From Choanephora cucurbitarum (taxonomy: Eukaryota; Mucoromycota; Mucoromycetes; Mucorales; Choanephoraceae): a stretch of 64,000 nucleotides of DNA. The notes under the pieces were generated by a model. The model saw only the letters and a list, made by a program, of their open reading frames with translations, searched no databases and was not told the origin of the DNA. This document shows positions 1 to 11,278 of the stretch, piece by piece. The position numbers and the translations under genes are program-made. Position 1 is the stretch's first letter, and every line of letters starts with the position of its first letter. Location: positions 95,175 to 159,174 of the forward strand of contig JAIWNI010000065.1 of the NCBI GenBank assembly GCA_025331435.1, written 5' to 3'.

Positions 1-63
1 CGTTAATCGGTAATCAAACTTCGGTTCCCTCAAGATCGTTCCCTAAATCGAGAGATGACTGTA
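1..63. repeat. Terminal inverted repeat end of a pogo-like DNA transposon (element continues left of window)
   Basis: Read on the minus strand from base 63, the sequence starts TACAGTCATCTCTCGATTTA and continues with two copies of the heptamer AGGGAAC. An end of the form TACAGT...CTCGATTTA is typical of pogo/Tigger-class elements. The right edge is flanked by TA, the target duplication expected for this class. A second, similar end lies at 58504 (17 of the first 20 bases agree). The rest of the element and its transposase would lie outside the window, so this is an inference from one end only. Confidence 0.4.
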
Positions 64-818
64 TATCTGATCAAAACTATATGATGAAAGTAGGGAAGCA
101 GAAGATCCATGCCAAACTGAAGGACCCTACATCATTTAGTGCAAGTCATAAGGATCCGTTAAAAATAAATTAGTTGATCTTTACTTGTTTGTAAAGCAAA
201 GAAGGGACATCCTATGAAAATAGACTAAACTTTATCAGACACACTCTTCACTTTAAGTGTCTAGGCTTAATTTACAGTATATGATATTGTCAGTCTAACG
301 TATCCTACATTTAGCAACATCTAAGCCTTTTTGACTATGCAAAATGACAAGTCTCTCTAAATCAAAACAAAGGTCATTTGTATCACACATGTTTAAATTT
401 TTCTAATGTGTCTTTCTTGATTGTGACGGAACTCTAATGCGACTTTACCAGCTTACTTCTATTTTGAACTTCTGTAGAAATAGTAGAATAAAGGCTTGGT
501 TTGTACAAAAATAGCCGTAGACTGTTATGCGTAAAAATATCTTGGATGAAAGGCACAATTGTATTTTGGGAAGCTTAATGCGATTCTGAGTCATTCTATG
601 TTTCAGACAATAATAGGTCTCTTGAAAGGGCGACAAGTAGCATGTATACCGGGGATTAGAGAGCTATTGGCTATATATAGATAAGTCTCAGAAAACAAGT
701 GGCTGAACAAGGCATAACACTGAGTCAAGAGGCAATGCTAAGCTATTTTCGTCTTGAAGTAATTTTAGAAAACATATATAAATAGACCAAGTTTGAAGCA
801 TGGAGTAGGTTATTCAAT
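64..818. other. Intergenic, no recognisable gene
   Basis: AT-rich sequence between the transposon end and the M13 peptidase. Only short chance open frames are present. I see no tRNA-like boxes and no repeats. Confidence 0.5.
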
Positions 819-3553
819 ATGCCTCCTCTGAACGTTTTTGCAAGAGCTCCTTCCCTCTCAAGCAATGTCTGTAATACGACAGCTTGTATTGCTGCAAGTG
901 AATACATCTTGGCTCACGTTGATTTGACAGTTGATCCTTGTTCAGATTTTTATCAATATACATGTACTTTGATTTAACTGTAAACTGTTATAGTTTCAAT
1001 CGACTAATTCTCGTTCTTTTTTTTTTTCGTACAGGTGGAAGTTGGGTCAATTCTCCTGCTGTCAAAAAGGACTATGATAACGGGAAAAGTAAATGAATAT
1101 AGCAGTTACAAGAGCTTTGACAGTTACTGATCTTATAAAAAATTAGTGACAACTGAATCTGATATGTTTACTGATGAAAACAAAATGAAACAAATGAAAA
1201 TCATAGATGGGACATATGAAGATTTCAGAGAATGTATCAAGTCAAATGCAACCGGATTTCATCTGGAGGATCAAGGTGAACTGGACAAAGCCAACTTTGA
1301 ATTTTATAAGAGCTATTACAATGTCTGTAAAGACATCAATCTCTATCAATCCAATCAATTCACGCCTATCTTTGAAGATATTGTGATGCTGCAGAAACAA
1401 GTCATTCCCTTGAATGCAACAAAGAGTCAATTTGCCCGTGCAATGGCCTTCTTTACCGAACAATCAATAAGCATTCTTCCTTTCGAGATATTACCATCTA
1501 TTTCCTTTAGAAATCACAACAAACGTGAAATAGTCATTGCAAACTTCGGGAGTCTCGCACAGTACACTTATGACCGCGAATCCATCGTTTCTCTTCTTCT
1601 CCAAGTAGTAGGCCAGCCAAAAGCAGATGATCCAAATGCTCAAATGGTGATCGAAGCAAGTAAGCGTAGCGGGCTTGAATTGTGGTCCAACAATACAATT
1701 TCTTCAGCTGTAGACAACCATGAAAAGATAGCTAGTCTCATCAGAAATATTCACAACAGGACTTCAGATCAATTTGATTTTAGGTAATACACATAATGAA
1801 AGCACCAAAATCAGCCAATCTAACTTTATCTCTAGTGCTCAAGGTCTGATGGATAATCCATCAATCTCCTTTGATGCAGTTCAGCAAGCCTTACCAGAAG
1901 TGGATCTCCCTACCCTCCTGATGGCTCTTTCAGAAGGACTTGAAGCAGATGCTGTTGAAGGTCTTCATTTTAGAACATCTGTGCCTTATCTGGAAGATGT
2001 CAATTGTATGCTTTCCATTGAATCTGAAAAGTCTATTCAAGATTTCTTAGTTGTACAATATATCATCGACAAATACAATGATTTTGCACCTGATCTGTTA
2101 GCTGAGCTTTCCAACAATACTGCAGCACAACAACACAATGCTACTGTATCAAACACTACTATTGATCGGATGAAAAGCCAATGCTTTTCGGATACCAGTC
2201 AGTATTTTTCTTACGGACTTAGTCGATATTTTGGATTGGAGACGTTTGGTGATGACAATGATAGAGAAAGGGTTTTTGAAATTTGTGGAGGTGTTTAGAG
2301 AATCTTTGATAGATCGTATCTCAAACAGTAGCTGGTTAGACGATGAGACAAAACAAGTTGCTATCAATAAGGTTAGAAAGCTGCTTTCACTTTTAAATCA
2401 ATTTCTACTGAGCTAATCATGCCTGGTATCTAGATGGAACTTGTAGAGACTGATGTAGCTTACAGTGTATCTGATCCTGATTGCCGAGATCCTACTTCAA
2501 TCAAGCAATATTATGGCAATCAAACTATTGATACTAGAAGTTACTACCATGCCAAAAGATCTGCTCTATCTCATTATAGCAGAAGAATATGGAAGGACGT
2601 TTTCTGCGGACTATGTACTGAGAATTTGGGATCTTTTGATTTCCCCAGACCTTGTCAATGCTGAATATATAAGAAGCAGTAACTCGGTAAGTGACAGATA
2701 TCAGGCTTTGCTTTTTTTTTTAAAGAAAACTAATCATTTTCCTTTTGGTCGTGGTAGGTTGCTATATATTTGGGTATTCTGCGAAAACCTATGTACGATG
2801 TCGATTTCCCAGAGTATCTTAATTTCGGTAATATTGGTTCTATTGTCGCTCATGAGTTTGTGGTAAGCGAAAGAACCAATAAGAGCTTTTTGCACAAAAG
2901 ACGAAGCCAAATGTTGACACCAAAAAATAGCATGGCCTTGATAATGTAGGAAAGCGCTTTAATGGAACTGGTCATTTACATGATTGGTGGACTCCTCAAG
3001 CTACAAAGGAATATGAAGAAAGACAACAGTGCTTTATTGATGAATACTCAACTGTTTCTATTGTAAGAGAGGGAGGCAAAAATGTTTATGTTGATGGCAT
3101 AGTAAGTCTTTTTCTTTTTCTTTGGATTTCAACAGTATGAGGCTGATGTCCTCCTTAAATAGAGAACATTAGATGAAAACATTGCTGATATCGGAGGCCT
3201 ATCTACTGCAGTTGATGCTTATAGGAAATACATCAACAAGGAGCGCAATGGCCAACCTGAACCTTCTCTGCCTGGGTTGGAGCATTTGACTGCTGAACAG
3301 ATGCTCTACATTAGTTTTGGTTTGTTTAATTGTGAAAGTATTCCACCAAATCATGCAAATGCTTATGTAAGTAGATGGTTGCAATCTTAATGGATTTGAA
3401 TCTAATTGCTCTCTTCAAAAGGATACTGATTCACATGCTCCTTCCCTTGCTCGTACAAATCCTGTTGTTCGAAACAATGAAAACTTTGCAGCTACATTTA
3501 ATTGTCCTGCAGACTCCCCTATGAACAAGAAAGAGAAGTGTCATCTTTGGTGA
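819..3553 (+). pseudogene. M13 (neprilysin/ECE-like) zinc metallopeptidase, apparently frameshifted twice
   Basis: Secreted or membrane M13 peptidases cut peptides using a zinc held by HExxH and a downstream ENxAD glutamate. Nine exons can be read: 819-963, 1035-1088, 1147-1783, 1836-2371, 2434-2686, 2758-2862, 2931-3101, 3163-3366 and 3422-3553. Landmarks are DPCSDFYQYTC near the N-terminus, HEFVH split exactly by the 2863-2930 intron, ENIADIGG in exon 8 and the C-terminal CHLW (family CxxW). Exons 4 and 5 each contain one base too many: near 2265-2285 (run of T) and near 2620-2635 (AATTT run). Removing one base from each would give about 744 residues, the family's usual length. I see no N-terminal membrane segment, so a 5' exon may be missing. 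The two shifts could be sequencing errors in homopolymers rather than true decay; the zinc ligands are intact. Confidence 0.75.
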
Positions 3554-5043
3554 GTAAATCTTCTTATTGACATTCGTGTGTATGTAGCAATTGTAATAAT
3601 AAAAAATGTATACTTGTAACTGAATCTACAACACTATCATTGTTTAAGCAAACATTTTAAGCTTTTCTGACTGTCAAACAAATTGAAGAGGAGTTCGTCT
3701 GTCATAGCAAAGAAAGACTTAGCGCAAGATTCGATATCGACATGAACTTGTGCTCAACATGAACTTTTTGTTGCATTCTAGTGTAGAATGAAACCAGCTC
3801 CTTCTGTGTATATAAAGCTCTAGAGCATGTTTTAACCCAGTGCAAGTCAACAATTGAGCACACGGATGATTGTTGAGTTTGATAATTCAGCAAGTCTCAA
3901 AAGGCACTAAACGTTCTGTTTATTCACGCTTGAAAGCCAGGCTACAGCGCGTTGTTCTTACAATTGTTCCGTTTTTGACTAAACAATCAGGCTTTAGTAT
4001 CAATTGTTGGAATCTTGTTTGCTTTTCTCAAAAGAAAAACTATTTCTAATGATATAGAAATTTAATCGAAGCTGTGTTAATTTAGGATCTACAAAGCAAT
4101 AGATGGCCTTGAACCCTCTTACACACGGTCAAGCAAACGAGGATAGCTTTGGCAGCAGAAAGTGTACATTTTTGTCTACCTTTTTTAACGGATTCAACAG
4201 TGTCTACTTCTAGGCTTCCATACTCTGAAGTATCTTGGGTCCAATCATGTTGTTGAAGTTAGTACAAAATAATGTCTTGTAAATTCGACAAGCAGCTGAA
4301 AACTTTGTACTGCATTCGAGCTCTAATTGTCTGACTGTATTTGCTGTTATGTTGCTAGAAAAAACACAAGCCGAAGCGGGTTTTGGGCTTCTGAGCAAAG
4401 GATATATGTGTATCAATCATTGTTATCTTGACAAGATTCTAAGCATAACAGAAGATAAGTATGCAAGTTTATTCCAATGAGACTTGTGGTCAGAAGAACC
4501 GAATGTTGCCCGATATCTAAGTAGTTGTTGAACTGAGCCTCTATAGGTTTCATTGTCGTTAACAAAGATATTTTAGTAGCTCGGCTCAATCAATTCGTGA
4601 ATAGGATGATCATGAATTGCAACTAATAGTGAACCTCTTGTAAGCGCTTAATTGTGGTTTGCTTCTTTAGGAGAATCAAAAAAAAGTTGAGTCATAGATA
4701 GAGCTTACCTTTACTTTAATTACGTCTGCTTAGGTTTTCTTTCAAACAGTAATTTGTTTCAAAAATCATACTGAAATTCGTAACAAAGAAATCCTCTATG
4801 CGTTAAGCAATGCTTAGGAAGGAAATAAAACCATACTTGTCCCTCATACTGTAAAGAGAAAAGGTATGCTTAATGGATGTGTATTGGAATTCATGACCTG
4901 AAATTCTTAAATTTCGTTCGTGTTGTTTTTAAACTTAGCACAAATCTCCTTTTTGGTATAAATTGAATTCTTTTTTTTTGTCTGTGCCTATTTTTATTTC
5001 TTTTCTTTCTCTTCATCAATTAATCTTTCTTTTGCCTCTCGTC
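3554..5043. other. Intergenic, no recognisable gene
   Basis: About 1.5 kb of AT-rich sequence with short, unconvincing open frames on both strands. The last 100 bases are pyrimidine-rich (TTTTCTTTCTCTTC) and look like the 5' leader of the carrier gene. No RNA gene or mobile element was recognised. Confidence 0.5.
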
Positions 5044-6282
5044 ATGTCTTCCTTAGCTGCAGAAACTGTTGACATTGTCGACGTCAAACCTGGGTAATGA
5101 ATAGAGGATCAGATCAATGTAAATTGAAACTCATACATATTTCTATCTAGTATGTCTCAAGCTGTAAAGGATTGTTTAAGTGGTACTGTAGGTGGTATCG
5201 CTCAAGTGCTTGCTGGTCAGGTAGATAATTGATATACTTCATGCTTTACATGCGCACATCTAATCTTTTTGTTATCTACATCTATTTTTTTTTTAGCCAT
5301 TTGACACGGTGAAAGTCGTAAGTACAAATCAAGAGAAAAAAAAGAGATTCTGAATCTTAAATCAAATGATGTTGATTTGTTCAAAAAATGATTAGCGCCT
5401 ACAAACACAATCATCTACCAATCCCTTATATTCAGGCATGATGGACTGTGTGCAGAAGACTCGCTCAAAAGAAGGATTTGCTGGATTCTATAAGGTAAGA
5501 GCAGGAGGATAAGGTGGATGCTCGGAACTTGACATGTCTCAAAGGGTACAATGACACCTTTAGTGGGAATTGGTGCCTGTGTGTCTATTCAATTTGTTGT
5601 ACTTGAAGCCATGAAACGTCATTTCAACAGCAAAAACAGCATACAAGGGCAACTCAGTAACAGTCAGCTTTATCTGGCTGGTGCAGCAAGTGGTGTAGCC
5701 AACTCGTTTGTATCTGGCCCTGTAGAGCATATCCGTACTCGACTTCAAGTACAGACAGGCACAGGATTTAACGGGCCTATTGATTGTATCCGCCAAATCT
5801 ACCGTTCTCATGGTTTATCTGGTATCTACAAAGGCCAGGGAATCACTATGGCCCGTGAATTTCAAGGCTATGGTGCTTATTTCTTGGCTTATGAATATCT
5901 TGTTCAGGAGGCAATGAAGAGTAACAACTTGAAAAAGCGTTCTGACTTGCCTACTTGGAAAGTGTGTGCCTTTGGTGCTGCTGCTGGTTACGCTATGTGG
6001 CTTACTATCTACCCCATGGATGCTATCAAATCCAAGTTACAGACAGATGGATTCACCTCTGAAACAAGACAGTATAACTCAGCTTTAGATTGTGCCCGCA
6101 AGACTTTTGCAAAGGAAGGAGTTACTGGCTTCTTTAGAGGTATTGGACCTTGTTTACTTCGTGCAGCACCTGTCAATGCAGTTACCTTTATGGGGTGAGT
6201 GTAGATAAGAAAAGAGAAGAGACCTGTTCCTAATCCACTCATTTTGTTTAGCTTCGAAATGGCCATGCGAGTTCTGTCTTGA
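5044..6282 (+). CDS. YMC1: Mitochondrial carrier protein, YMC1/YMC2-like
   Basis: Inner-membrane solute carrier of the SLC25 family, closest in sequence feel to yeast Ymc1/Ymc2 (amino-acid or oleate-responsive carriers of the carnitine/ornithine carrier branch). Six exons: 5044-5093, 5151-5220, 5297-5317, 5396-5494, 5545-6194 and 6252-6282, giving 306 residues, normal for the family. All three carrier signatures are present: [20 protein letters not shown] and [10 protein letters not shown], one per 100-residue repeat, each followed by the matching GFYKG/GIYKG/GFFRG-type helix start. The short 21-bp third exon encodes the first signature. The start is the first ATG after a pyrimidine-rich leader and keeps the acidic Ymc-like N-terminus. 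The substrate cannot be told from sequence. Confidence 0.88.
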
Positions 6283-6950
6283 GGAATATTTATTTGTATG
6301 TATAGTTTGTCTTTGTTGTATAGTTTATCTTATTCTATCAGAACTTATAAATGGATCAAATCGTGAGAAAATATAATCCTAGGTTTTGTTGCGATTGTGA
6401 CACATGCGTAACATGTGCTATTTTCATAGTAGCAGATAGAAGTGTATGGGACATATCCTATATGTTGCTAGTACATACATATCAGATGCATGTAGTGTAA
6501 TGATTTCTGAGCATGTCGTGCCGATATTCGTTCACTTCATTTATTGAGTCCTATGAACCATTTTTATTTCCATAACGATAAGCCTTGGAACACTGCATTA
6601 TAGTGCCTAGCAGTCAGAGAAGATTTCGATGCTCAACCAGAAGCTATTTATTTACATATCCTGCTGAATAAGACGCTTCATTCAAAAGCGAGAAAAAAAG
6701 CAAAGAGCGACAAAAGATGTAAGGCAGGAATTAAACTACAACGGTTCGAAGATGACTAACATCAGCGAGGGCTGTAAAACAAGGAAAGTAGCCAATGGAT
6801 ACAACAGAGTTGCTTGACAAGACAAAAACAGTGACAGGGCTAAACAAAATGTTACACCAGCCCTGGAAAATTTTTTCTTTTAAAAATTTATTTCCATGTC
6901 TTGTTTTTCTTTTTCTTCTTTACACTTTTCATAAACAAATATTAGTCAAG
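6283..6950. other. Intergenic region and leader of the NDK gene
   Basis: No separate gene is recognised. From 6795 the frame of the NDK gene is open with an upstream ATG (52 codons, hydrophobic because of T-rich codons). I treat this as 5' leader rather than coding sequence. Confidence 0.5.
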
Positions 6951-7477
6951 ATGGAACGTACTTACATCATGGTCAAGCCCGATGGCGTTGAGCGCGGTAT
7001 CGTTGGTGAAATTATCAAGCGTTTCGAAAACAAGGGTTACCAACTCACTGCTCTTGAATTGATCCACCCTACTGCTGAACTCCTCGAAGAACACGTAAGA
7101 TAGCCTTTTCTCTTTTTTTTTTCTTAATTCGCGGTCAACTGATTAGAAACTCGTTGAAACAATAGTACGGTGACTTGAAGGGTAAGCCTTTCTTCCCCTC
7201 TTTGATCGAATACATGACCTCTGGTCCCGTTGTCGGTATGGTTTGGACTGGTAAGGACGCCGTCAAGACTGGTCGTCGTATGCTCGGTGAAACCAACCCC
7301 TTGGCCTCTGCCCCTGGTACCATCCGTGGTGACTTCTGTATCGAAGTTGGCCGTAACATCTGTCACGGTTCTGACTCTGTTGAAAACGCCGAAAAGGAAA
7401 TCGCTTTGTGGTTCCCTCGTGGTGTCAAGACTGTTGCTCGTTCTCACTCCATCCACTCTTTGTTCTACGAAAACTAA
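6951..7477 (+). CDS. YNK1: Nucleoside diphosphate kinase
   Basis: Transfers the gamma phosphate of NTPs to NDPs through a phosphohistidine, balancing nucleotide pools. Two exons (6951-7094 and 7166-7477) give 151 residues, the normal length. Visible motifs are the N-terminal MVKPDGV, the SGPVVGMVW strand, the GETNP loop and the active-site histidine in NICHGSDS. The ATG at 6951 gives the canonical [16 protein letters not shown] start (here [12 protein letters not shown]). The codons used (GGT, GCC, AAG, CTC/TTG) look optimised, as expected for a highly expressed gene. An in-frame ATG at 6795 would add 52 residues with a hydrophobic stretch; I regard it as unlikely. Confidence 0.96.
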
Positions 7478-8074
7478 ATGGTTAAGCAGGAGCGACTTAG
7501 TCACTTGTAAAATAATAAAAAGACGTGTTTCGTGCTTGTATAATTGGGACGGATGTATCAGTATTAATGAGTGAAAGGAAGGGTATTGTTGTTTCTCTTT
7601 TGGGGCCATGGATTATACTGTCTGTTTAGAGTTAAGCTCTCTATGAGTTGTCAACCTTCTTTGACTTTTGTATCGCGTAACACATTTCATTTTTTTCATC
7701 TGGCAAGGATGACTTGTAATTGATTTGATACCTAAAGATAATCACAAATGAATTGACGTTATTACTTGGAACAGATTGAATTCCAATTGATGCAAATGGT
7801 TATCTTTTATGTGTTAGCAGATCAGACAATATTCGTTGGCCAGGTCAATAAAGCATCATATAAAAAAAATAGGGCGGAAGAAAGCTTCTACCAAAAACTG
7901 CATGAGCTTTTACCTGATTATAATGATTGACTGAGATAAGCCTAAGCCAACTGCTTGACAACTTCTGCTCATGATAAGAAAAGATTATCATAGATTTTAA
8001 TTTATGCAAATGACAGAGATGCTTTATATCAAAGTTATTGGTTACAAGGTCATTGAAGAAATGTATCATTACTT
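7478..8074. other. Intergenic, no recognisable gene
   Basis: The 3' flank of the NDK gene. The long antisense open frame over the NDK exons is a codon-bias shadow. Nothing else is recognisable here. Confidence 0.5.
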
Positions 8075-8640
8075 CTATGCAATAAATGCTTTTGAGCTGT
8101 AGACGGCCTTGCTTTGGTATCCACCTAAGTAAGGTTGCCCCAAAAAAATGATTAGATCACTAAGACGAAAATGGTTCATATCTTTTGGCAACAGTGTCAT
8201 CTTTGTTTCTCTAGAAATGATACGCTTGTAGGTTAGGTAGCGCTTCTTCTTTTTCATGTGATTTTCAACCGAACTATATATCTCTAAATTCTTTTGACAG
8301 GTAATCTGTATGTTCGTCTTTGAGTATTGTGGGTCGTTCTCTTCCTTCTCTTTGATTGCGATAGAATCAGGGAGTTCCTCTTTCAACTATTTCATTTGTC
8401 ATTTGATTCCATTACTTGATTTTACGAATAGCTGTTGAGTTAGAGAGGCCCCTACCTTTCTACCCGCTTCATTAATAGACATGTTCTCAAACTCTTGCAA
8501 CAAATTGGTCAAATTGACTACCTTTGCTTTGTTCTTGGCAATATATGGTCCCCTATTTCCTTCTTCAGTACATTAAGAAAGAGGGTTCCTTGAAGTGAGG
8601 TTTGGTCTTCCTTTTAGTTTCTTTTGTGCTGTATTTACTG
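8075..8640 (-). pseudogene. Decayed unrecognised coding remnant, possibly transposon-derived
   Basis: On the minus strand an open segment without its own start (about 8572 to 8399) contains NKAKVVNLTNLLQEFENMS followed by INEAGRK. It can be joined to a second open segment (8386 to 8075, basic and lysine-rich) by a credible intron: GTAGGG donor after GRK, CTCTAAC branch point and AAATAG acceptor. Upstream in the same frame lies QKKLKGRPNL, an AT-hook-like motif, but a TAA separates it from the rest. No intact start is found. I do not recognise the family. The helix-turn-helix-like stretch and AT-hook hint at a mobile-element or DNA-binding origin, which is only a guess. Confidence 0.3.
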
Positions 8641-8916
8641 CTGCAGTTTCTTTCTAGTCCATATATGATTGTATAAGCATCAAAGGGGAAGCTTTGTTCT
8701 GCTCCCAGAAACTTTAAAAGCCGATGCTGACGTTATTATTCAGCCCAAAGTCACAATTTGACAGTCTCTGGCGGTGCCTAGCTTGCCCTACTTTTTTTAT
8801 TTTCGGGAATAACAAAAAGTGAGAAACTGACCGAAAAAAAAATAACGGCAGAAAAAAAGTCTATTAACCTTACATTAATATTGGACGAACTAGCCCTTCC
8901 CCTTCCATTTGTGCTA
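8641..8916. other. Upstream region of the first PPR gene
   Basis: AT-rich sequence ending in A-runs directly before the PPR start. No gene is recognised. Confidence 0.4.
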
Positions 8917-10905
8917 ATGCGAAAGTCTACGACTCATTTCAAAGATGTGTCTAGACTATTAAGTGCAACCATCGACAGCGGAAGAAGCTTTGCGATGTCG
9001 CACAATTGCAGGCGAATCACACAACTCAAAGCCTTATTATGGGAAGCCTTTCCACAACACAGCTCATGTTCTTCACAATCAATACCCCACTCTAGGCGAT
9101 CGCCCCTGATCGCTGCTCTCAGAAACATGTCGACAAGTTCCTCAGCAGCACTTATTGATAAACCTCTTTCATCAACCTCTGTGATGCCACGTCCATCGCA
9201 TCGCTTGCCAGGCTCTATCTTCAACATGTCAGCCCAATTAACCTTTGCGGATCTTGATTGTGCGATTCAGGCACACAATGCAGACAAAGCCTGGTCTATA
9301 TTTGCTACCCTTGCCTCACGAAAAAACGAAATCATACCCTTAACCTTGTGTTGCTCGTTGTACGCGCTTTTAATCTACGCCAAGCGTCTATCAAGTTCAC
9401 CAAACAAGGCAAATAAGCTTCGGCAACGACAAGTAGGTCAGTTATTGGATTATGTAGAGTCACAAAGCTCTAGGGAGCTCTTCTTGTCTTCCGTGCAAGA
9501 GATCCCTATTTCTAGTCAAAAGCAATTGTCCCGTGCCATCAAGTCCGGAAATTATAAAGAAGCCTGGCAAATATTCTATAGGTCATATCGAGAAAATCAG
9601 AAAAAGGATGGAAACGAACAGCTCAAGTTGTCTCGCAATACATGTCTCAAGTTGATGTTGATGGTAATGAACGATAAAAGTCTGAACAAGAATCAACTGA
9701 AGATGCGGCTACAGCTTATTGCATTACATGGTGCAGGCACATCAGAATTTGACAGTCGTTATCTATCAGCAGCCGATGTCTGTCGTTTGGCTCATATTTG
9801 TCATGGATACCAAAAGAATAAATTGACGACACATGAGTTGATAGATGATTATGTACTCGGGCTAGAAAAGAAAAAACAAATGCATAGAGCAGACGCATTG
9901 GACGAGCTCATTTGGCGCATGCTGATACATGGAGATATCGAGAAAGCGCAACAGGTTTTACACTTAGTAACGGAAAAGCTGGTAGACAAAATAGAGATCA
10001 ACGAAACAGTTTTTATCAACATGATGAATGCATATCGAAAGCAGAAAAGGTATCATGAATCTCTAAAGTTGTTTGAACAACTTTTAGAGACAGGAAAGCG
10101 ACCTACTGTGAAAGCATTCAATGCTGTTCTCCAAGTGTTCACTGCACAGGCTTCTGTTGAACAAGCCGAATATATATTCGAATCCATGTTGCAACTCGAT
10201 GTGGAGCCTGATGCAGCTACGTTTACTGAAATGATCAAAGTAGGCGCCAACGCAGGCCAGATGAGACAATGCATACACTATTATAGCAAGATGTTACAGA
10301 CCAACGTGAAACCTAATGCATATACATACAGCGCGTTAATAGAAGCATCAGGTCGACGAAACGATACCAATTTGATGTTGCGATGGTTTCACACCATGCT
10401 AGCACAAGAGATAGAACCGAATGGCATTGTACTTGCGAGCATTTTAAGGGCGTTCTCAAAGCAAAACATGTCAGATGTCGCACTTCAGGTTGCACAACAA
10501 GCAGCAATGACTGGCATTAAGACTGATACAGTACTTTATACCATCCTTCTAAAAATGCAGGCAGAATCTCAGGGTGTAGAAGGCGCACTTAACATTCACC
10601 GAGACATGTTGGCCGATTCTATTCAACCTAATACATACACCTACACGACACTAATCGATATCTGTGGTAGCAGCAATATGCCCGAAACTGCTGAAAAGAT
10701 ATTCGATCTGATGAAAAAGAGTAGGCGACACAAACCCAACACAGTGACGTACAGTGCGCTGATAGACGCTTGGCTCAAAGCACGTAGAAAGGACAAGGCT
10801 GAATCAGTCATATTTGATTTTTTGAAGGAATGCAAGTCGGACAGATCTGGGAGATTTTGGCTTGATTCTAGAATTCGAGATAGATTAAAAATGAGATGTT
10901 GTTGA
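8917..10905 (+). CDS. Pentatricopeptide repeat (PPR) protein
   Basis: Intronless 662-residue protein. The C-terminal half (about residues 365-640) is a run of roughly eight 35-residue PPR units. Typical unit cores are FNAVLQVFTAQ, FTEMIKVG, YSALIEASG, YTTLIDICG and YSALIDAWLK, each followed by a P-N/P-D connector (KPNAYTY, QPNTYTY, KPNTVTY). PPR proteins bind organellar RNA one base per repeat, and in fungi nearly all act in mitochondrial RNA stability or translation. The N-terminal 60-70 residues are rich in R, S and hydroxyl residues, consistent with a mitochondrial presequence. The first ATG in frame (8917) was chosen. The region between the presequence and repeats is helical and unassigned. 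The exact RNA target is unknown. Confidence 0.9.
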   Translation: MRKSTTHFKDVSRLLSATIDSGRSFAMSHNCRRITQLKALLWEAFPQHSSCSSQSIPHSRRSPLIAALRNMSTSSSAALIDKPLSSTSVMPRPSHRLPGSIFNMSAQLTFADLDCAIQAHNADKAWSIFATLASRKNEIIPLTLCCSLYALLIYAKRLSSSPNKANKLRQRQVGQLLDYVESQSSRELFLSSVQEIPISSQKQLSRAIKSGNYKEAWQIFYRSYRENQKKDGNEQLKLSRNTCLKLMLMVMNDKSLNKNQLKMRLQLIALHGAGTSEFDSRYLSAADVCRLAHICHGYQKNKLTTHELIDDYVLGLEKKKQMHRADALDELIWRMLIHGDIEKAQQVLHLVTEKLVDKIEINETVFINMMNAYRKQKRYHESLKLFEQLLETGKRPTVKAFNAVLQVFTAQASVEQAEYIFESMLQLDVEPDAATFTEMIKVGANAGQMRQCIHYYSKMLQTNVKPNAYTYSALIEASGRRNDTNLMLRWFHTMLAQEIEPNGIVLASILRAFSKQNMSDVALQVAQQAAMTGIKTDTVLYTILLKMQAESQGVEGALNIHRDMLADSIQPNTYTYTTLIDICGSSNMPETAEKIFDLMKKSRRHKPNTVTYSALIDAWLKARRKDKAESVIFDFLKECKSDRSGRFWLDSRIRDRLKMRCC

Positions 10906-11278
10906 TATGACATGTATTCATAGAAACTAAACCTGTATATAATTCTCATACATTCTCTTTTTTTTTACCCCCTTTCATTTATTCTTAATAAAGGTACATG
11001 ATTTTTTCTTGACAAGTAATTACAATCAACATCATAGACTTAAAATATTATCATGACGCTTTCCAGAGTTCAAAATGGTTTCTTTCTAACAAATGTTGTT
11101 TGAAAGTTTAGAAAAAGCTGATCAACCATTTTTACAATAAACTGTTTTGATAAATGTTTCGATCCTTATTTTGATTGCTGTGTTTCATAGTGCGATTTTC
11201 TCTTATTGATGTAATGGTACTAGATGACAACAAAACACAAATGCTTTTTGTCTGATGAAAGAAAAGGTGTCTGCTTTA
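10906..11278. other. Convergent intergenic region
   Basis: 373 bp between the stops of the PPR gene and the GFA-family gene. It holds AT-rich 3' UTR-like sequence with AATAAA-like signals near 10990. Nothing else is seen. Confidence 0.45.

Noticed and set aside
1774..1840. Apparent frameshift in the M13 gene near 1783
   Set aside because: A good intron (GTAATA donor at 1784, TCTAAC branch point, CTCTAG acceptor at 1835) restores the frame, so no mutation is needed here.
2372..2433. Apparent break between two open segments of the M13 gene
   Set aside because: Explained by an intron with AGCTAATC branch point and ATCTAG acceptor.
7124..7609. 161-codon antisense open frame over nucleoside diphosphate kinase
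   Set aside because: Codon-bias shadow of the highly expressed sense gene; its protein has no recognisable features.
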